A stretch of 7,599 nucleotides of DNA from Acidimicrobiales bacterium (GTDB taxonomy: Bacteria; Actinomycetota; Acidimicrobiia; Acidimicrobiales; JANYDT01): contig JANYHQ010000010.1 in the NCBI GenBank assembly GCA_025358985.1, positions 1-7,599 of the forward strand, read 5' to 3'. Numbering within the stretch: position 1 is the first letter of the stretch; every line of letters starts with the position of its first letter. Positions 1-4,785 of the stretch are shown piece by piece. Under the pieces are notes generated by a model. That model saw only the letters and a program-made list of their open reading frames with translations, did not search any database and was not told the origin of the DNA. The translations under genes and the position numbers were made by a program.

Positions 1-34
1 TCAAATCCCTTTCTCGAAGCCCACTGGACCACGC

Positions 35-451
35 ATGTTTCTCGACAGCTACAAGCATGCCCTGGATCCGAAGGGAAGGGTGGTGGTTCCTTCCAACTAT
101 CGCGACGAATTGCAAGGGGTCTTCTATCTGGCCATGGGCGACCAAGGGCAGATCGAAGTGTGGCCCAAGGCCGACTTCGAAGAACGGGTGAAGGAGAAAA
201 AGGCACTCGCCAAGGGCAACGAGCAGTTGGAGTACGAGCTGCGTACCTTTGCCGCCAGTGCCTGCGAAGTGGAGATGGACAGCCAGTCCCGCATCGCCAT
301 CTCCGCACGGCTGCGGGGCCGGGCGGGCTTGGAACCGGGGACGCAACTGATCCTCAGCGGCATGTTTGAACGCTTCGAAATATGGACCGAACCGGCGTAT
401 GCCACGTACGCATCCCGGTTCCTCCAGGCTCAAACTGAGCACCAGGCGTGA
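35..451 (+). CDS. mraZ: MraZ, transcriptional regulator of the dcw cluster
   Basis: A 138-residue protein with the two-copy AbrB-like (SpoVT/MraZ) fold. MraZ proteins form ring-shaped oligomers that bind direct repeats in their own promoter and tune expression of the division and cell wall genes. The first half-motif is clear at residues 11-15 (DPKGR, followed by VVVP). The second is at 82-86 (DSQSR, followed by IAIS and ARLRGRAGLE). The usual form of the second motif is DxxGR, so Ser85 in place of Gly is a deviation. Length is slightly under the usual 140-150 residues. The ATG start matches the family's N-terminus (MFLDSYKHALD resembles MFLGxYxHxLD), although no good Shine-Dalgarno is visible in the 34 bases upstream. 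It is first in the cluster, as in most bacteria, and rsmH follows 13 bases after its stop. The identification is secure; the operator it binds lies outside or at the edge of this window. Confidence 0.96.
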   Translation: MFLDSYKHALDPKGRVVVPSNYRDELQGVFYLAMGDQGQIEVWPKADFEERVKEKKALAKGNEQLEYELRTFAASACEVEMDSQSRIAISARLRGRAGLEPGTQLILSGMFERFEIWTEPAYATYASRFLQAQTEHQA

Positions 452-464
452 TGTGGTGCAGTCG

Positions 465-1439
465 ATGACCGCGTTTGCCCACGTTCCGGTGCTCTGTGAC
501 GAAGTGGTGGCCTGGTTTGCTCCCGTCCCCGCAGGCTGGGTGGTGGACGCCACCCTCGGCGGGGCTGGTCACGCCCGGGCCATCCTCGATGCCCATCCGC
601 ATCTCTCGGTGCTCGGCATCGACCGCGATCCGGCCGCCATTGACGCGGCCACCGCCCGGCTGGCCCCGTACGGAACACGCGCTCAGGTGGTCCGGGCTCG
701 CTTCGACGACCTGGCCCGAGTGGTCAGTGGCCGGGTGGTGAGCGGCGTACTGCTCGATCTTGGGGTGTCGTCGGTCCAGTTTGATGAGCCCGGTCGGGGG
801 TTCTCCTACCGCTCCGATGCCCCGCTCGACATGCGGATGGACCCCACCAGCGGGTTCAGCGCCGCCGAAGTGTTGCAGTTGGCCTCGGTAGACGAAGTGG
901 CCAGAATCTTACGTCAGTACGGCGATGAGCGGTTCGCCTTCCGCATCGCCACGGCCATTGTCCGTGAGCGCGAGGCCAATCGTCCCGTGGACACCACATT
1001 GCGTTTGGTGGAGGTGGTCACCGCAGCCATTCCTGCCGCCACCCGACGTACCGGCGGCCACCCTGCCAAGCGCTCATTCCAAGCCATCCGCATTGCCGTC
1101 AACGCCGAGCTCGACGTACTCGGGCCCACCGTCGACGCAGCTATCGACTCCCTCATCGGCAACGGACGATTGGTGGTCATCAGTTACCACTCCGGTGAGG
1201 ACCGCATCGTCAAAGACCGTCTCCGTCTCGCCGAGACGGGTGGCTGTACCTGCCCACCCGGGCTGCCCTGCACCTGTGGGGCCCTTCCCCGAGGCCGGGC
1301 GTTGCGCAGGTCTGTCACCCGTCCCGGCCAGGCCGAGATCACCACGAATCGGCGCGCCGCCAGCGCGCTGGCCCGTGTGTTCGTGAAGTTCGACTCAACC
1401 GCCACACCCACCAGCAATCCACAGGGAGCAAACCGATGA
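465..1439 (+). CDS. rsmH: RsmH, 16S rRNA (cytosine1402-N4)-methyltransferase
   Basis: A 324-residue S-adenosylmethionine-dependent enzyme that methylates N4 of C1402 in the decoding centre of 16S rRNA. Family motifs appear in order: HVPVL at residues 6-10, the SAM loop DATLGGAGH at 28-36, GIDRDPAAI at 51-59, LLDLGVSSVQFD at 96-107 with RGFSYRSDAPLDMRMD following, YGDERFAFRIA around 152-162, HPAKRSFQAIRIAVNAELD at 199-217, and VISYHSGEDRIVK at 238-250. In the last motif most homologues read HSLEDR, so Gly244 is a deviation. A four-cysteine segment, CTCPPGLPCTCG, sits at 261-272. The reading frame stays open upstream to 366 inside mraZ, but the conserved N-terminus begins at the ATG at 465; GTG at 453 or 456 is also possible, and neither has a strong ribosome binding site. 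The stop overlaps the next start by 4 bases (ATGA). The enzyme looks complete. Confidence 0.95.
   Translation: MTAFAHVPVLCDEVVAWFAPVPAGWVVDATLGGAGHARAILDAHPHLSVLGIDRDPAAIDAATARLAPYGTRAQVVRARFDDLARVVSGRVVSGVLLDLGVSSVQFDEPGRGFSYRSDAPLDMRMDPTSGFSAAEVLQLASVDEVARILRQYGDERFAFRIATAIVREREANRPVDTTLRLVEVVTAAIPAATRRTGGHPAKRSFQAIRIAVNAELDVLGPTVDAAIDSLIGNGRLVVISYHSGEDRIVKDRLRLAETGGCTCPPGLPCTCGALPRGRALRRSVTRPGQAEITTNRRAASALARVFVKFDSTATPTSNPQGANR
1423..1428 (+). promoter_or_regulatory. Strong ribosome binding site for the ftsL-like gene
   Basis: AGGGAG lies 7 bases before the ATG at 1436, at the tail end of rsmH. It is the clearest Shine-Dalgarno in the window. It matters because it supports the upstream start and therefore argues that the long N-terminal extension of the FtsL-like protein is really translated. 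Confidence 0.75.
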
Positions 1440-2290
1440 TCGGTGTCCGGGATCGAACAACACTCATCGACCGCACACAGCAGTACCGGTCGGGTTCCGG
1501 TGATGACCGTCGAGCAATCAGCCGGGCGCTGCTGTTCGCCAACGGTACCGATGAGCGCGGACGGCGATTGCCGCTGGTGTTCGACCAACCGAGGGGGAGC
1601 GGACGGGCCTCCACGCCGCCGAAGTACAGCGATCGGCGGATCCAGGGCATCTACGCCATCGCCGATCTCGATGACGGCGCACCGAACGTGCGCTTGATCG
1701 GACCCAGGTCCAACGGCACGGCGCCACCGTCGTGCGTTGTGAGGACTGGTGACGCCAGCCGCGCAGACACGCCGCGCTCGGTGTCGTCGCGGCGCGTTGG
1801 CAACGGTGGCGACGGTGGCGAAATTGGCAAACGAGCGGTGGCCAGTCGTCGTTCATCGGGTGGCCGCGGACCCACTCATGCAGTAATCGGCGCCACTGCG
1901 TTGGCGTTGTCCATGGACCTCGAAGCGCACAGTGACGCCACCACGGAGGTGGCAGCGCGGACTGATCTGCGCGTGGTGAGTCGGCCCACACCCATGTGGG
2001 GTCGGCGGCTGACCGCCTTTTTATGGTCGATGTTTATCTTCGGTGTGGCGTTTCTGGCCGTGGTGCTCCATGCCACCTTGGCGGAGCGTCAAGCCGCGTT
2101 GGACACGATCCATGTGAATCTCGAACGGGCCGAGCGCGACCATGAGCTACTGCGGGTCCAGGTGGCCAAGTTGGAATCACCCGACCGAGTCACGGCATTG
2201 GCAGCGCGCATGGGTCTGGTGACACCGGACAAGATCCGCTTCGTCACGCCCCTGGTCCCGGTGTCGGAATCGACCAGCGCGGCCCGCTGA
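1436..2290 (+). CDS. ftsL: FtsL-type bitopic cell division protein with a long N-terminal extension
   Basis: A 284-residue protein whose last 95 or so residues are typical of FtsL: one membrane segment at about 192-212 (AFLWSMFIFGVAFLAVVL), a heptad-like helix at about 213-246 (LAERQAALDTIHVNLERAER), and the closing motif LESPDRVTALAARMGLVTPD at 246-265. FtsL forms a coiled coil with FtsB and, with FtsQ, activates the FtsW-FtsI septal synthase. Residues 1-190 are a presumably cytoplasmic, Arg-rich tail (29 Arg, 2 Lys and about 20 acidic residues by my count) with Gly/Ser-rich stretches around 104-146 and no domain I recognise. Many FtsL proteins are only 90-120 residues, but mycobacterial FtsL is also extended. 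The start has a good AGGGAG 7 bases upstream and overlaps the rsmH stop. Internal ATGs at 1913 and 1994 would give 125- and 98-residue forms. Its place between rsmH and ftsI supports the name. I am confident of FtsL type, less so of the start. Confidence 0.85.
   Translation: MIGVRDRTTLIDRTQQYRSGSGDDRRAISRALLFANGTDERGRRLPLVFDQPRGSGRASTPPKYSDRRIQGIYAIADLDDGAPNVRLIGPRSNGTAPPSCVVRTGDASRADTPRSVSSRRVGNGGDGGEIGKRAVASRRSSGGRGPTHAVIGATALALSMDLEAHSDATTEVAARTDLRVVSRPTPMWGRRLTAFLWSMFIFGVAFLAVVLHATLAERQAALDTIHVNLERAERDHELLRVQVAKLESPDRVTALAARMGLVTPDKIRFVTPLVPVSESTSAAR
1937..1953 (+). repeat. Small inverted repeat inside ftsL
   Basis: GCCACC (1937-1942) and GGTGGC (1948-1953) are perfect inverted arms around a 5-base loop, ACGGA. 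The loop and right arm contain GGAGG (1945-1949), a Shine-Dalgarno-like string that such a hairpin would partly hide. It is in coding sequence 33 bases before a second hairpin-capable repeat. It may be chance in GC-rich DNA. Confidence 0.35.
1985..2000 (+). repeat. Small inverted repeat inside ftsL, overlapping an internal ATG
   Basis: CCCACA (1985-1990) and TGTGGG (1995-2000) pair perfectly around the 4-base loop CCCA. The in-frame ATG at 1994 spans the last loop base and the right arm. That ATG would start a 98-residue FtsL of ordinary size, just before the membrane segment. No U-tract follows, so it is not a terminator. Whether it affects translation is unknown. Confidence 0.35.
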
Positions 2291-4785
2291 TGAGGTCCGC
2301 CGACGGCCGTTTCGACAGTGACGATCCGTTGACGTTCCGCCCTTCGCCTGTACCCAGCCGGGGGTCGGGCACACGGCCATCGTCTGTACACGGATCGTCT
2401 GTACACGGATCGGGTCGACCGGCGTCGTCGCCCCGACCGCGCCCATCGGCGCGCACCCGACACCGCAGCCGAGTAGCGACAAGGACCTGGTCACCCTCCA
2501 CGCAAACTGCTGGCCACGTTTCGGATCAGGCTGGACATCCTCACGATCTGTTTGCGGAATTCAGTGCTGTCGACGAGTTCCCCGGTCTCAACGATGTGCG
2601 CCCCACCGAGTCGCCCAGGGTCGAACACCGACCCATCGCGCCACCACTCCTGCGTGAGTTATTGCGTCAACGAGCAGTCCGGAGTCCGCCAGCCCCCAGG
2701 GGCTCGGTCACCATCAGAAGAACACCACGCACCACTCGACGGTATCGATCGGTGATCCTGGCCGCCATCGTGGTGGCGGGCTTCGCTGCGCTTGGTTTGC
2801 GTACGGCCAGCCTGCAGGTCAGCGGCACCGCTACGGGCGCTGTCACGGGCAACCGAGATCGGCGGATCCTGGCGGCTGAGCGCGGCGACCTCATCGACCG
2901 CACTGGTGTTCCGCTAGCCGTGAACCAACGGGTGGCCAACGTCATCCTGGATCCTCAAGAGACTCGTACCCTCCGCGTGAAATCCGATCCGGCCGACGTG
3001 GAGAAGCTCAATGCCAGGATCGCTGCACTCAGCTCGGCGCTGGGCATAGACGCGGCCACTATGGAGTCCTTCATTGCCCGTGAAGGACGCTACGCGATGC
3101 TCGCCCCAAAGGTCGACGACGCCACCGCACAACGCATCGCCGCCATTGGTTTGTCTACGGTGGCCCTCCAGGACCAACCCGAGCGTGTCTATCCGGCTGG
3201 CGATCTGGCCCGCGGCGTCATAGGCCGTGTGGGCGACACCACCCATACCGAGGACAACGGCACCAGTTGGCCGGGTTTGGCGGGCAAGAACGGCTTGGAG
3301 CAAGAATTTGATTCTCAGCTCGAGGGCAAGCCGGGCGAGCTGCTCGTCGAACTGGCTCCGGGTGGTCGAGAGATTCCAACCGGTGGTCGACGCTTGGTTC
3401 CGTCCACTCGCGGTACCAGCTTTGAATTGACTCTGGACCGAGCCCTGCAGTTCCGGATCGACGAATTGCTCACCGCTCGCATCATCCAGACCGGTGCACT
3501 ACGCGGCACCGTTCTGGTGATGGAGACCACTACCGGCGATGTGCTGGCATCGTCGTCGATGGTGGCGAGGGCCGACGGTACCGTGGTGCCCACGTCGTAC
3601 AACGCCCCGCTCATCGATGCCTACGAACCCGGGTCGGTGATGAAGCCGTTCACCATGGCCGTTGCCCTTGAGCGCAAGGTGATGACGGCCACCGAGACCA
3701 TGTCCGTGGCGGACAGATACACCATGGCATTCAAGAACTACACCAAGACGTTCAAAGACGACGAGAACCACCCCACGATGCTGTGGAACATGAGCGACAT
3801 CCTGCGTAACTCGTCCAATGTGGGCACCATCAGGGTGGCCACCAAGCTGGGTCGGGATGTGGTGTACCAGAACTTTGTCGATTTTGGTTTTGGGCAGCGC
3901 ACCGGTCTCATCAGTCCGGACAAGGAATCGCGTGGAATCTTGCCGACCCCGGACACCTGGTCCGGTGTGGACATCGCCACCAAACCAATTGGTCAGGGAG
4001 TATCCGTCACGGCCATGCAACTGCTCGGTGCGGTGAACACGTTGGCTGCCGATGGTGAGTACATCGCCCCTCGTCTGGTGAGAGCCGAGATAGATGCTCA
4101 AGGCACCAGACACGATCGGGTGGCCCCCAAACCCCGGAGGGTGGTGAGCTCCGAGACGGCCGCCACCATGCGCACCATGATGTCCGATGTGGTCAAGAGC
4201 GGCACGGGTATGTCCGCAGCGGTGAAGGGGTACGACATCGCCGGCAAGACTGGTACGGCCCAGAAGCCCGGCAAAGGTGGTTATATCGACGGCGAGTACA
4301 TGGCGTCATTTGTGGGGTTTTTCCCGTCCGCCCATCCCCGGCTCACCATGGTGGTGATTCTGGACAACCCCACCCCCATCTACGGATCAGCTACGTCTGC
4401 TCCGCTCTTCGGTGAAATTGCGCGCTACGCCGCCCAGCGTTATCGAATCGCACCGTTGCGCGGTGATTCCATTGCATTTCCGGCCACATCCGTGGGTACA
4501 CTGGAGTCGCCTGAACTCAAGGCTGCTCGTGATGCGCTCAACGGTGTGGTGGCGCCTCGGAGTGCAACGGCGACACCGGTAACACCTGCAACACCGCTAA
4601 CACCGGCGCCTTCGCGTGTTCGACACCCATTGCGTACGACGGTGGCGCCTCCTGAGTCGGCACCTGCCGGGCCGGCGCCTGCCACCAGAACCGCGGCGCC
4701 CTTACTGGTGGCACCGACAGCCACCACACCCGACGTTGCGGTGTCTGTCCGGGCGCCTGCGGTTACCGCCGCGGCATCCGAATGA
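2290..4785 (+). CDS. ftsI: FtsI, septal peptidoglycan transpeptidase (class B PBP, PBP3 family)
   Basis: An 831-residue class B penicillin-binding protein that crosslinks septal peptidoglycan with its partner FtsW. From the N-terminus: an Arg/Pro/Ser-rich cytoplasmic tail (1-153); a membrane anchor (about 154-172, VILAAIVVAGFAALGL); the RGDLIDRTG motif at 198-206; a pedestal region with GKNGLEQEFDSQLEGKPG near 332-349; and the transpeptidase domain with Ser449-x-x-Lys452 (EPGSVMKPFT), Ser508-Ser509-Asn510, and Lys653-Thr-Gly655 (AGKTGTAQKP). All catalytic motifs are present. Residues after about 755 form a Thr/Pro/Ala-rich tail with tandem repeats and no PASTA domain. Family members are usually about 580-700 residues, so both ends are enlarged. 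The ATG overlaps the ftsL stop by one base (TGATG). No stop interrupts the long tail, but its codon use is looser than the catalytic part and no strong ribosome binding site marks the start, so a later start cannot be excluded. Function is secure; the tails are of unknown role. Confidence 0.95.
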   Translation: MRSADGRFDSDDPLTFRPSPVPSRGSGTRPSSVHGSSVHGSGRPASSPRPRPSARTRHRSRVATRTWSPSTQTAGHVSDQAGHPHDLFAEFSAVDEFPGLNDVRPTESPRVEHRPIAPPLLRELLRQRAVRSPPAPRGSVTIRRTPRTTRRYRSVILAAIVVAGFAALGLRTASLQVSGTATGAVTGNRDRRILAAERGDLIDRTGVPLAVNQRVANVILDPQETRTLRVKSDPADVEKLNARIAALSSALGIDAATMESFIAREGRYAMLAPKVDDATAQRIAAIGLSTVALQDQPERVYPAGDLARGVIGRVGDTTHTEDNGTSWPGLAGKNGLEQEFDSQLEGKPGELLVELAPGGREIPTGGRRLVPSTRGTSFELTLDRALQFRIDELLTARIIQTGALRGTVLVMETTTGDVLASSSMVARADGTVVPTSYNAPLIDAYEPGSVMKPFTMAVALERKVMTATETMSVADRYTMAFKNYTKTFKDDENHPTMLWNMSDILRNSSNVGTIRVATKLGRDVVYQNFVDFGFGQRTGLISPDKESRGILPTPDTWSGVDIATKPIGQGVSVTAMQLLGAVNTLAADGEYIAPRLVRAEIDAQGTRHDRVAPKPRRVVSSETAATMRTMMSDVVKSGTGMSAAVKGYDIAGKTGTAQKPGKGGYIDGEYMASFVGFFPSAHPRLTMVVILDNPTPIYGSATSAPLFGEIARYAAQRYRIAPLRGDSIAFPATSVGTLESPELKAARDALNGVVAPRSATATPVTPATPLTPAPSRVRHPLRTTVAPPESAPAGPAPATRTAAPLLVAPTATTPDVAVSVRAPAVTAAASE
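2379..2408 (+). repeat. Exact 15-bp tandem duplication in the ftsI N-terminal tail
   Basis: ATCGTCTGTACACGG occurs twice with no spacer (2379-2393 and 2394-2408), followed by a partial third start, ATCGGG. The length is a multiple of three, so the frame is kept, and it encodes Ser-Ser-Val-His-Gly twice (residues 31-40). Identical third bases point to a recent slippage duplication rather than selected protein repeats. Each copy also carries the palindrome TGTACA. Confidence 0.9.
4551..4757 (+). repeat. Cluster of six in-phase GGCGCC hexamers in the ftsI C-terminal tail
   Basis: GGCGCC occurs at 4551, 4605, 4644, 4674, 4695 and 4752. All six are in the same reading phase, so each encodes the end of one codon plus GCG-CCn, giving V-A-P, P-A-P, V-A-P, P-A-P, A-A-P and R-A-P. 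The hexamer appears elsewhere in the window, but far more sparsely. This is a low-complexity Ala/Pro stretch, probably a flexible extracytoplasmic tail; the shared codons suggest repeated local duplication. Confidence 0.7.
4573..4608 (+). repeat. Four imperfect 9-bp tandem units encoding Thr-Pro-x
   Basis: Four successive 9-base units, ACACCGGTA, ACACCTGCA, ACACCGCTA and ACACCGGCG, start at 4573, 4582, 4591 and 4600. They encode T-P-V, T-P-A, T-P-L and T-P-A at residues 762-773 of FtsI. The first five bases (ACACC) are invariant and the last four vary. This is a minisatellite-like array within the extracytoplasmic tail, prone to length change in steps of three residues. Confidence 0.85.

Noticed and set aside
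1..34. MraZ operator or promoter before mraZ
   Set aside because: Only 34 bases are present, without clear direct TGGG-type repeats or a -10 box; the control region probably lies upstream of the window.
366..464. Upstream extension of rsmH into mraZ
   Set aside because: The frame is open, but the sequence translates the out-of-frame end of mraZ, and the conserved RsmH N-terminus starts at 465.
1247..1310. GC-rich hairpin-capable stretch near the end of rsmH as a terminator
   Set aside because: No U-tract follows, and it encodes the conserved cysteine segment and C-terminal part of RsmH.
925..1386. Second + strand open frame inside rsmH
   Set aside because: Out of frame with a well-conserved RsmH; the Ser/Pro/Trp-rich product is a frame-shift shadow.
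2329..2356. Possible internal promoter in ftsI (TTGACG with TACCCA 16 bases later)
   Set aside because: The -35 resembles consensus but the -10 does not, and it lies inside a tightly overlapping operon; chance is more likely.
3499..4113. Antisense open frame (204 codons) opposite the ftsI transpeptidase domain
   Set aside because: It is opposite the catalytic motifs of FtsI, has a His/Gly/Val-rich composition typical of a shadow frame, and no start context.
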